Assembly: GCA_964400105.1 (NCBI GenBank)
Contig: CAYNTG010000033.1
Coordinates: 1-21,081 of the forward strand
Reading direction: 5' to 3'
DNA: 21,081 nucleotides
Source of the DNA: CAYNTG01 sp964400105
Lineage (GTDB): Bacteria > UBP14 > UBA6098
The notes under the pieces are model-generated. The model was not told the origin of the DNA. It did not search any database and worked only from the letters and a program-made list of their open reading frames with translations. The position numbers and the translations under genes were made by a program. Of the stretch, positions 8,221 to 15,608 are shown piece by piece. Every line of letters begins with the position of its first letter. The stretch's first letter is position 1.

Positions 8221-8234
8221 ATTTCACCATCCAT
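8217..8234 (-). other. Five-codon mini-ORF coupling galT-like and GH57 genes
   Basis: An ATG at 8234, one base after the galT-like stop, begins the peptide MDGEI. Its TGA overlaps the GH57 start codon (ATGA). GGAGG at 8241-8245, inside the last galT codons, is spaced 6 nt from this ATG but 20 nt from the GH57 ATG. It could deliver ribosomes to the GH57 start by termination and re-initiation, or it may be chance; the GH57 start also has its own weak GGTG. Confidence 0.3.
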
Positions 8235-8235
8235 A

Positions 8236-9267
8236 TTATTCCTCCAGAGACCTCAGGTATTCCGCCGCAACCTCCGGCGGTGTCGGATTGATGTAAAAAC
8301 CCGTTCCCCACTCAAAGCCGGCCACCTTGGTGAGCCTCGGGATTATCTCGAGATGCCAATGCCAGTCATATTCGAGGGTTTTCCAGTAATGTTCTTTTCC
8401 CGGTCGAACGACGGTATTCGGAGCCGTATGAAGAACAAAGTTATATGGCGGATCGTCGAGGGCGACCTTTAAACGCCGAAGGGTCTCGCCGAGCACACCG
8501 GCAAAGGATGTAAGAAGCTCGTCCGAGGATCGCGTAAAATCGTGTGAATGCACACGCGGCATGATCCACGTCTCGAATGGGAACCGGCTTGCGAATGGTT
8601 CGATAACCACGAATTCCGGTGTGGTCATGACGATTCGTTTCTCCATAGCGAGTTCCTGATTCATTATGTCGCAGAAAAGGCATCGCTCTTTGTTTAAAAA
8701 ATGCTCGTGAGCGCTATCGAGTTCGGCGGCGATGGTTCGCGGCGTAATCGGTGTCGCGATAATCTGTGTGTGCGGATGCGAGAGGCTCGCGCCGGCGACC
8801 TTGCCGTAGTTTTTGAATATGAGGACATAACGCAATCTCGAATCTTTGTGCAGATCGGCGATCCGGTTTCGGTATATCTTCAAAATCTCGAAAAGGTGTT
8901 CCTGCGGCATATCGCCCATATGGAGGTCGTGATCGGGCGTCTCGATGATCACCTCGTGCGCGCCAACGCCGTTCATGACATCGAATATGCCAAGCCCGCG
9001 CCGTCCGAGGTCGCCCTCGACCGCGAGCGCCGGAAACTTGTTCGGTATAACACGGATACTCCACCCAGGAGTGTTCGGCTCCGAATTCGGATCGCGAATG
9101 GCGAAGATTTCGGGCGGTGTTTTGTCCTCGAAACCCTCGCAAAACGGGCAAACAGACGGTTTGTGTTCGCCGGTATCTTCCTTTTTAAAATCGTTGGGAC
9201 GCCGCGCCCTCTCGACCGCGACGATCACCCATCGTTTCTGAACGGGGTCGTGTCTTAGCTCGCTCAT
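8236..9267 (-). CDS. galT: Galactose-1-phosphate uridylyltransferase (GalT/HIT superfamily)
   Basis: GalT exchanges UMP between UDP-glucose and galactose-1-phosphate in the Leloir pathway. The 343 residues have the family features: CPFC (Cys40, Cys43) for a zinc or structural metal site, GAHEVIIET (102-110), the HIT-type active site HPHTQ (164-168) with predicted uridylylated His166, and a second pair, CLFC (196-199). AGGA lies about 7 nt before the ATG. It is the first gene of the operon and is followed at once by the GH57 branching enzyme. Because no galK or galE is nearby and the neighbour acts on glucans, a related nucleotidyltransferase or ADP-glucose phosphorylase role is possible, as for some GalT-like proteins. 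The family is clear; the substrate is an inference. Confidence 0.88.
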   Translation of the reverse strand: MSELRHDPVQKRWVIVAVERARRPNDFKKEDTGEHKPSVCPFCEGFEDKTPPEIFAIRDPNSEPNTPGWSIRVIPNKFPALAVEGDLGRRGLGIFDVMNGVGAHEVIIETPDHDLHMGDMPQEHLFEILKIYRNRIADLHKDSRLRYVLIFKNYGKVAGASLSHPHTQIIATPITPRTIAAELDSAHEHFLNKERCLFCDIMNQELAMEKRIVMTTPEFVVIEPFASRFPFETWIMPRVHSHDFTRSSDELLTSFAGVLGETLRRLKVALDDPPYNFVLHTAPNTVVRPGKEHYWKTLEYDWHWHLEIIPRLTKVAGFEWGTGFYINPTPPEVAAEYLRSLEE

Positions 9268-9377
9268 ATATCCTATTTCCTCTCGAATTGTCCTTATAAA
9301 TCACTTCAGTAATGTATTAAAATAAATATCCTCATCGAATACCGCAACCAACTTTTTCGATAGAATTGTCTGGTAAA

Positions 9378-9407
9378 TGGACATGATAACCCCTCATGTT
9401 TTATAAT
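9378..9407 (+). promoter_or_regulatory. Plus-strand promoter-like sequence in the intergenic gap
   Basis: TGGACA (9378-9383), an 18-bp spacer and a perfect TATAAT (9402-9407) predict a start near 9414. No credible plus-strand gene follows; a transcript would run towards the palindrome and then antisense into the 3' end of the next gene. The -10 box is framed by ATAACCCC (9386-9393) and GGGGTGAT (9412-9419), a near-perfect inverted repeat. It may drive a small RNA, or be chance. Confidence 0.3.
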
Positions 9408-9492
9408 ATACGGGGTGATTGTGTCCAAAAGAACAGGAAAAATATATCGATTTGATAGCGGTTGCGATGTTCGGGCTTTCGGGGTTCACATC

Positions 9493-9520
9493 TGAACAAG
9501 GGGTAGTTACCCCTTGTTCA
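9493..9520. terminator. 28-bp palindrome, candidate operon-end hairpin or operator
   Basis: TGAACAAGGGGTA and TACCCCTTGTTCA are perfect 13-bp inverted arms around a 2-bp centre. It lies 50 bp beyond the stop codon of the last gene of the minus-strand transglutaminase-fold operon, where a terminator or mRNA-end hairpin is expected. There is no T-run on either side, so an intrinsic terminator of the usual kind is not shown. A regulator-binding site upstream of the galT operon is the main alternative. Confidence 0.5.
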
Positions 9521-9569
9521 CACGGTAAAGTATCTGGTCACCCAAAACCAACGCGCCGCCACTGCCATT

Positions 9570-11642
9570 CTACGACGATTTCCGAATCAAAATCCAGTTA
9601 TCGGCGAATTTCGAGCGCTTTTCGATCAAATTCTTATATTCACCGTATTTTTTGGATTTAACTATCGGCGCATGTTCCCCCGTTATAACCTGACGATACT
9701 CGATTCGGCCGTTTTCAAATGAAAGATCGCCATCGAAAAAACGGAATTCGGATGAAAGATCGACGCTCTTCGGGAGATGGTCGATCTCATATCCGTCCGG
9801 CAGATCGATCGAGATCGATTTCTCGGAATAGATATTGCCGAAAAGCGAAAACGGCAGTGTCCTCTCCTTCGCACCAACCTGACTCGAACCGAAGCTGACA
9901 GTCGGAAGCTTGAAGGCGAGTATCTCCTCCCCCGCTCGAACGGCGTAACCCGGAACCTCGACGCGATATGTCATTACGACGCGATCCTCGAGAGACTCGA
10001 TGCCGACGAGCTTATAATCGACGATATTCGCCATGCCGTCGATATTTTTCGCCATGCCCTCGAAATAGTTGTCTATTTCGCGCGGTTTGTCGTTTTTATG
10101 ATAACGATATCTATCTCCGCCCGTCGGGCCTTTGTATGTAACCGTGTATTCTAGTTTCAGTGTTCCGTCGGAGCTTAATTGGCACTCATAATGCGGGTTT
10201 CCGTATGCGTAATCGCCATCGACGCGCGGGATCTGTTCGAGATTTGCCCCGGATTCGGCTACTGGCAATATCCATATTCCGCTCAGGAACTGATGATCAA
10301 ACCGGAGATACTCATTCGGTGCCAGATAACGCACGGTTCCGCCATCGAGAACCCGAACGCGCAGACCGCTGCTAAGATGCCGGATGTTAAACATCTCCGG
10401 CAGAAGCGGCGTATCCAGCGATGGACCGAGCATAACCAATTCTGCATCGTAACCGGCGGCGTCCAGGAAGCAATAGAGCAGGAAAGCGATATCGTGACGT
10501 GCGATGCGCGACATCGTTAGAATCTCCGAAAGCGGCTTTGGATATGGATAGTAATCCCGCATCCCGATGCCGTTGGTCGTGTAGTTCTCGGCGACGTAGT
10601 TATAGACCTGCTCGATAGTCGGTTTTTCGTCTTCGAATTCGGCATCGAGACGCGACTTCACGGAAGCGACATCGTCCATCGCTCCGACGATTTTATCGTT
10701 GTAGGCGGCGGAAAGTTTTGACATGTCAGCCGGAATGGTAACGCTGACATTTGGAAAAACGAGATCGAGGTTTGGCAACATGCTTTCCTCGATATACGGC
10801 TCGATATTCTCCATCCGATATGAAACTCCAGTATATCCATCGCGCTTTATCTTCTCCGGTTTCGGGGCATCCAAATCGTTGAATACAATATCGATATTGC
10901 CCTTATAAAGCACCTCGAAGATCGATTGAAAAATCGGTTCCGTGTCGTAAAATCGCCATGTCATACCGATGCCGTTAAAGATATCGAGTTTGTTGTATTT
11001 TATGGTAACCTGATAATCGACTACCGAACCGAGCGATGCGCCGGTTAATGCGAATTTCTTGCTCCGCTGGCGCTGATACTCACCGAGCCAGGGGTTGGTG
11101 CTGCCGTCCTCGATAGCGTTGTCGGCGACGGTGCTTATCTTCGATAATCCAACGGCCCGACCGAAATCGACCGAGACCTCCTGAACATCGGAGAAATATC
11201 TCGTTGACCAGTTCGCCTTGCTCTTCCCGCTCTCGTTGGCGATATAATATATACGCCTTTGTGTGAATACGGCCGATTCGCTGTTATCGATGATCAACTC
11301 GCCCTTTTCATAAAGGGTAATATATCCCGCCGACGTGTATTTTCGACTGTCCTCATCCGCTCTTTCGAGGGCTGCTTCGAGAACCGGGTCGTCGATTTCG
11401 ATGCGGTTTTTCCAGTCGTCGCCGGGACGCCATCTTCCGAGATCGATACTGCGAACGGAATCCGCGTCGAGGATTTTATCTCCATCGCTCATGCGGAATG
11501 TCACCTCGGACTCCGAGATTTTGACAAGCTCGCCGATCAGCTCGCTGCCGTCGTTCATATAGATGATATCGCGGTGTTGTGCGAATGTGGCGACAGCACA
11601 AAAAAGCGCTATTGCGGTTATTATAATTCGATGCTTGTTCAT
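9570..11642 (-). CDS. Exported DUF3857/transglutaminase-fold protein with lost catalytic residues
   Basis: This 690-residue protein has a signal peptide (about 1-21), a short beta-rich module (about 25-70, DGSELIGELV), a DUF3857-like region (about 100-310), a transglutaminase-like fold (about 335-450) and a beta-rich C-terminal part. Aligning it by eye with the neighbouring homologue places Arg382 (in RIARHDIAF) where the catalytic Cys of GDC should be, and Ala441 (in YLAPN) where the catalytic Asp should be; His422 remains. It is therefore probably not a working transglutaminase or protease and may bind peptides or act as a structural partner. AAGGAGG precedes the ATG, 10 bp after the homologue. 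It is the last gene of a three-gene operon. Confidence 0.82.
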   Translation of the reverse strand: MNKHRIIITAIALFCAVATFAQHRDIIYMNDGSELIGELVKISESEVTFRMSDGDKILDADSVRSIDLGRWRPGDDWKNRIEIDDPVLEAALERADEDSRKYTSAGYITLYEKGELIIDNSESAVFTQRRIYYIANESGKSKANWSTRYFSDVQEVSVDFGRAVGLSKISTVADNAIEDGSTNPWLGEYQRQRSKKFALTGASLGSVVDYQVTIKYNKLDIFNGIGMTWRFYDTEPIFQSIFEVLYKGNIDIVFNDLDAPKPEKIKRDGYTGVSYRMENIEPYIEESMLPNLDLVFPNVSVTIPADMSKLSAAYNDKIVGAMDDVASVKSRLDAEFEDEKPTIEQVYNYVAENYTTNGIGMRDYYPYPKPLSEILTMSRIARHDIAFLLYCFLDAAGYDAELVMLGPSLDTPLLPEMFNIRHLSSGLRVRVLDGGTVRYLAPNEYLRFDHQFLSGIWILPVAESGANLEQIPRVDGDYAYGNPHYECQLSSDGTLKLEYTVTYKGPTGGDRYRYHKNDKPREIDNYFEGMAKNIDGMANIVDYKLVGIESLEDRVVMTYRVEVPGYAVRAGEEILAFKLPTVSFGSSQVGAKERTLPFSLFGNIYSEKSISIDLPDGYEIDHLPKSVDLSSEFRFFDGDLSFENGRIEYRQVITGEHAPIVKSKKYGEYKNLIEKRSKFADNWILIRKSS

Positions 11643-11652
11643 TATAGCCTCC

Positions 11653-13764
11653 TTAACCCTCTACGAGGAAGATTCTTTCTTTAAGATAAGCCAGCACCTT
11701 CTCGGCATCGGCCTTATATTTCTTGTAATCGGAAACCGGAACTCGAAGCTTTTTTATACGATATCGATCCTCGAAACGAATCGTCTTCCCATCCGGTATG
11801 TAACTCGCCTCGTAATCGAAATAGTCGTTGGATATGTTGAAATCTCCGGGTATAAACTCCGCTTCGTAATTCTCCGGCAGGTTGAACGTTACGTTGTGTG
11901 TTCGCATAAATGTCATATCGAGTTTGACGCCGTAATTCGGGTCTGCGAGGTCGATCTCCGAGAATGTATATTTCAGCGCCGGAACATCGATTAGCAGATA
12001 ATCGCCCGCTTCGATGGGATAATCCTCGACTTCATATTTGAATTTAAAGAGGAATGCGCTTGAAATATCGCGGGTATTCACCAGATTAAAATCGATAAGC
12101 GTCGCGCCAGCCTTGCGCTGCGAGAGGTATTGCTCGACGACCTTTTCGTGCTGCTGCTCGGGCGTGTATTCGAAATATCCGCGAAAGCTCGCTTCCATCG
12201 TGCCGGAATACCAAAAGCTGTCGCTAATCGTTGCGCTGCCGTCCGGCGCGAGATCGATCACCGTAACGCTCTGCATCGAGTTCTCCTCCGGCGGAATCGG
12301 CGGATTAAAAACAACCTCGCCGCGCGCGTAATTCGCATAATAGATATCGCAATCGCCGAGCGAATAAGACGGAAACCTGAAAAGATTGTTCGTGGCATCC
12401 AGAACGTGCGGCTCGCCATCCCACCAGACCTCGTTGATCGCGTGGTTTCCGCCCCAGAACGGGAACCTCTCGCGGTCGAGGAATGCGGCGTCGTTTGTCA
12501 TCAGGATAATCGGATACGATTCGATTCCCACGACCTTCAGAAGCGTGCTGAAGAACACCGCTTTATCGGAGCAATCGCCGTATTTGTTGTCGAATGTGAT
12601 CTGTGCGTAATGGCCGCCGAATCGGCTTGCGAGAGCGCCCTTCACGCTGATATAACGGATATTTCGCTGCACCCAGTGATAGATCAGCGCTATCATAGCC
12701 TTCTCATCGGTCTCGTCGCCGACTATCGCTTTCGCGAGGCTGTCGAGCTGCGGCGTGATCTTGATATGCTCCAGATGAAGCTTTCCAAAGCGCTCGTTGT
12801 AATATGAATAATCGTCGAATAAAGCCGCCTGAACCGATGGCGAGGTGGAAAAATATCCCATCGAATTTGCCTCGGAAATTTTCGGCTCGATATCGCGAAG
12901 CTCCCAGCTATATACAACGCTGCTGTCGGTTTCCGTGATAACAGGCTCGGAAGACCCATCGAATTTCGGCAGCTCCTTTATCGTCCTTCCAATGTATGGA
13001 TCGCTCTCGTCCAGAAGAAATGTCTCGTAGTGGAGCGATCTACCCTTCGGCACCTCGAAATCGCATCTCGATAGCTTCGCCGGTTCCCCACTCTGGAAGA
13101 AAAATCGCGCCGTAAAAAGCTCGGGGTCTTCGGGCGAGTATTCCTCTTTGATATAGCCGTATTCGACGATCGAACCGACATCGACGCCCGGTATCGTCAC
13201 CGACATCGTTTTCCCCTGGCCGAAGAAAACCGCGCCGCGCGTCGGTTTTGAATATGTGATGTCCTCCGGTTTATAATCGCTGGAAACGCCGTCCGGCGAG
13301 ATGCTTCGGGCGTAAAGTATATTCACCCTGTTGATCCCCTCGTCGATATACCATGCCCGTGTCGCCCACCATTTTGCTTCTTGAGAAAGGACCTTGCCGG
13401 CGAAATGATATTCGTTTATGACCCTGCCGTCCGACGTGAGGCTCTGTCTCGAATGGTCGAGGAAGATAAGGCCGTTGGCATCGGGATATTCTGCCTCCAT
13501 CTCTTCGGCAAGTTTTTTATATCCCTCGAATCGATCTTCGTCGAACTCAAATTCCGTTCGCATATCCGTCGCCGCCGTCTTGATCTCGCCAACGAATATC
13601 TTCTTCACCTCCTCGCGAGCGATCTCCCTCCCATCGATTGTGAAATCGCCGTCTTGGTAGGTCAACTCGCCTTTGGCGTTCCCGCCGTCATGGAAATTCA
13701 ACTGCCCCGCCATCGCTATTGAAAACAAAACCAACAGCATGGCGATAATCGATCCTTTTCGCAT
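11653..13764 (-). CDS. Exported DUF3857/transglutaminase-like protein with intact triad
   Basis: This 703-residue protein begins with a signal peptide (about 1-19) and a short N-terminal module (about 24-58) like that of the next gene. A DUF3857-type region follows (about 100-300). The transglutaminase-like domain (about 340-470) has KYGDCSDKA with Cys398, GGNHAINEVW with His441 and HVLDATN with Asp456, a complete Cys-His-Asp triad. The rest is beta-rich. Such proteins occur widely in FCB bacteria with unknown substrates; peptide hydrolysis or cross-linking at the cell surface or periplasm is the family expectation. A strong AGGAGG precedes the ATG. It starts 8 bp after the glycosyltransferase gene and is followed after 10 bp by its degenerate homologue. 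Confidence 0.88.
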   Translation of the reverse strand: MRKGSIIAMLLVLFSIAMAGQLNFHDGGNAKGELTYQDGDFTIDGREIAREEVKKIFVGEIKTAATDMRTEFEFDEDRFEGYKKLAEEMEAEYPDANGLIFLDHSRQSLTSDGRVINEYHFAGKVLSQEAKWWATRAWYIDEGINRVNILYARSISPDGVSSDYKPEDITYSKPTRGAVFFGQGKTMSVTIPGVDVGSIVEYGYIKEEYSPEDPELFTARFFFQSGEPAKLSRCDFEVPKGRSLHYETFLLDESDPYIGRTIKELPKFDGSSEPVITETDSSVVYSWELRDIEPKISEANSMGYFSTSPSVQAALFDDYSYYNERFGKLHLEHIKITPQLDSLAKAIVGDETDEKAMIALIYHWVQRNIRYISVKGALASRFGGHYAQITFDNKYGDCSDKAVFFSTLLKVVGIESYPIILMTNDAAFLDRERFPFWGGNHAINEVWWDGEPHVLDATNNLFRFPSYSLGDCDIYYANYARGEVVFNPPIPPEENSMQSVTVIDLAPDGSATISDSFWYSGTMEASFRGYFEYTPEQQHEKVVEQYLSQRKAGATLIDFNLVNTRDISSAFLFKFKYEVEDYPIEAGDYLLIDVPALKYTFSEIDLADPNYGVKLDMTFMRTHNVTFNLPENYEAEFIPGDFNISNDYFDYEASYIPDGKTIRFEDRYRIKKLRVPVSDYKKYKADAEKVLAYLKERIFLVEG

Positions 13765-13772
13765 GTCTCCTC

Positions 13773-15407
13773 CTAATCTAATAATTTTTTTTCAAAGATA
13801 TATAAGCCGCCGGAAAACCGCTGAACGATGCGCAGATTCGGCGCCATCTTTTCGAGCGTTGCGGACTTTATTAAACCTCTCGCTCCATCGCCCGACGGGT
13901 GCGCTTCGATGGAGATTGTTCCATCATTATCAACAGAAATACCATCGAATCTATCGATAAGATATCGAATATCGCTTTCCAATATATATTCCGCGATCCT
14001 ATCTTTCTTCAGATATTCCTCGAAGAAATCTTCATCGTTATTAGCACCACCGAGATCGACAACCCTTTGCTGAGACATAAATGAGAATGCTCCCGGTTCA
14101 AAAGACCCGAAAAGTGCATCCTTCGGAAGGTATTCGTCGATCCACATCGAGGCGAACGAGACCGCCACCCTTTCCCTTGTCCGCCTCGGCGAATTGACGT
14201 CCTCGAGCGATGTTTCCCACAATGCGAGAGCCGCAATGAGCAATAAGAAAACCAATCCGCCGATCTTCTTCGTGAATAACTTTTTAAAAACCCAATCGAG
14301 GAGAAGAACGATAAAAACGGCTATCGCCATAAATTCGATTATGAAATCGTTCGGCTGAATCGGTTTTTGCCGATAGAATAACAAGAGGAGCAACAGATGC
14401 GCCACGCAATAAACCGATACGATCTTTATGAAGTTGTCTTTCCTTTTAAACGCATAAATAACCGCCGCAAGGACGAAAAAGCAAACGAAGATCAAGATTC
14501 CAATATTAATCCATCGGTTATCGAAATTCGCGCCGCCGGAAAAAATTTTCTGAAAAAGATCGATTGCTCCGGTCCATTCCATCGAATCGAAAAACGACGC
14601 GAAACCGGGATAGGCTCGGTTGAAATGCCACCTCTCCACAACGCTCGATAGCGGAACAACATGTCTGTAGAGTAAAACGTTCCTTATGAAATATGGCAAA
14701 ACGCACACAAGACCGGTTGCCCCTGCAACTCCGAGAAATCTCGCTTTCGATCTTCCCGGAACATCGCGCATAGATATAACGGCACCGGCAAATACAAATG
14801 CAATTATGAACGAATCGAGCCGCGCGTAAAAAAGCATCGACAATAAAGCGCCCGCGATTATTCCATCGCCGATGCGCAAACGCTCCCCGCGACTGTCGAT
14901 AATCCTCCCAAAATATAGGGCGACGACTGCGAATATGAAAAGAAAAAGTGGCGTGTCGAGACCGTCGATGACCGCGATCTTTATCCCCGGAAAAAGACCG
15001 AGAAACAGCGCGACCGCAGCGAATGTCGAGAGGTCCTCGATTTTTTTCGATAGTATCGCAAATATGATTATCAAAGCGGCATGAAATAGAAGCTCCAAAA
15101 GCATCCAACAAACCAAAGCCGCAGTAGATGGATCGTTAATTATCTTGAATATTGGAACCATCGACCAAACCCACAACGGCCGATTTCCGCTCGTGCCGTG
15201 GATCGTATCGAATGTTTCGCCGCGACCGTCGGCGATATTCTGCGCGATACGCATCGATACGAATCCGCGCTCGACGATACGGTTTTTCAAAACCAACTGA
15301 CTAAGATTGGAATCGAAGATCAAAGAGGTTTGAACGAGGCTAAGCAGGATTATGAGAAGGGCAATATACGCCTTCGGGTTTCTTCGATAGCCTTTAAAAT
15401 TATCCAT
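13773..15407 (-). CDS. GT-C-like integral membrane glycosyltransferase
   Basis: This 544-residue protein has about 11-13 membrane helices followed by a soluble C-terminal domain (about 400-544) with the GSFEPGAFSF and VVDLGGANN type of motif seen in ArnT/PMT-like (GT39/GT83-related) polyprenyl-phosphate-sugar glycosyltransferases. These transfer sugars from lipid carriers to acceptors on the periplasmic side. The first outer loop (ERGFVSMRIAQNIADGRG, 46-63) lies where related enzymes carry a DDxF-type acidic motif; here Glu-Arg replaces it, so activity is uncertain. It is the first gene of the operon. No Shine-Dalgarno sequence precedes the ATG; TTGCTA, 17 bp, then TAATTT ending 6 nt before it is a weak leaderless-type promoter. 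Acceptor unknown. Confidence 0.8.
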   Translation of the reverse strand: MDNFKGYRRNPKAYIALLIILLSLVQTSLIFDSNLSQLVLKNRIVERGFVSMRIAQNIADGRGETFDTIHGTSGNRPLWVWSMVPIFKIINDPSTAALVCWMLLELLFHAALIIIFAILSKKIEDLSTFAAVALFLGLFPGIKIAVIDGLDTPLFLFIFAVVALYFGRIIDSRGERLRIGDGIIAGALLSMLFYARLDSFIIAFVFAGAVISMRDVPGRSKARFLGVAGATGLVCVLPYFIRNVLLYRHVVPLSSVVERWHFNRAYPGFASFFDSMEWTGAIDLFQKIFSGGANFDNRWINIGILIFVCFFVLAAVIYAFKRKDNFIKIVSVYCVAHLLLLLLFYRQKPIQPNDFIIEFMAIAVFIVLLLDWVFKKLFTKKIGGLVFLLLIAALALWETSLEDVNSPRRTRERVAVSFASMWIDEYLPKDALFGSFEPGAFSFMSQQRVVDLGGANNDEDFFEEYLKKDRIAEYILESDIRYLIDRFDGISVDNDGTISIEAHPSGDGARGLIKSATLEKMAPNLRIVQRFSGGLYIFEKKLLD

Positions 15408-15572
15408 AGGAAGAAATTAACACAATAACTGCTTTTTAGCAAGATGTTTCTCAGCTAATTTAAATAGGTAATAGGTAAAAGTGCCAAACCGCCCCATCTC
15501 GGTGCATTTTTCATTCTCCATTTTTTTGTTTTATGAAAAAATCGGATTGGAAAATGTATCGCAATCCACCGC

Positions 15573-15601
15573 TTGACAGTAACATCCTGTTAAACTATAT
15601 T
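15573..15601 (+). promoter_or_regulatory. Consensus promoter abutting the barrel-protein start codon
   Basis: Perfect TTGACA (15573-15578), a 17-bp spacer and TATATT (15596-15601) form the best promoter in the window. The -10 box ends 7 nt before the ATG at 15609, so the mRNA should begin at or within a base or two of the start codon. No Shine-Dalgarno sequence exists. It probably drives both the barrel protein and the uvrC fusion. Confidence 0.65.
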
Positions 15602-15608
15602 GGTCGTT

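Larger units (their letters stand above)
9268..9569. other. 302-bp intergenic region between two minus-strand operons
   Basis: This gap separates the end of the transglutaminase-fold operon (stop at 9570) from the start of the galT operon (9267). It contains a long palindrome (9493-9520), a plus-strand promoter-like sequence (9378-9407) and five GGGGT/ACCCC motifs (9389, 9412, 9481, 9500 and 9509). I could not identify a clear promoter for galT; the best weak candidate lies within about 100 bp of its start. No convincing ORF is present. Confidence 0.6.

Noticed and set aside
8701..9258. 185-codon plus-strand frame antisense to the galT-like gene
   Set aside because: It mirrors a gene whose catalytic motifs are all in place, lacks a signal or domain and has no ribosome binding site.
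9419..9661. Plus-strand 80-codon frame across the intergenic gap
   Set aside because: It starts at a TTG without a ribosome binding site, runs through the palindrome, overlaps the end of the transglutaminase-fold gene by over 90 bp and has no recognisable domain.
12130..12807. 225-codon plus-strand frame antisense to the intact transglutaminase gene
   Set aside because: It lies wholly inside a well-supported gene on the other strand; the Arg/Ile-rich composition is typical of the shadow of a GAT/ATC-rich coding sequence.
14518..15111. 197-codon minus-strand frame inside the glycosyltransferase gene
   Set aside because: It is an out-of-frame shadow with Arg/Ser-rich composition and no membrane segments, unlike the real frame.
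15464..15477. Tandem ATAGGTA repeat before the barrel gene
   Set aside because: Only two 7-bp copies in an AT-rich gap; not enough to call a repeat element or an operator.
15507..15540. TTTTTCAT/ATGAAAAA inverted repeat upstream of the barrel-gene promoter
   Set aside because: It is A/T homopolymer-driven with an 18-nt loop and would be expected by chance in this AT-rich gap.
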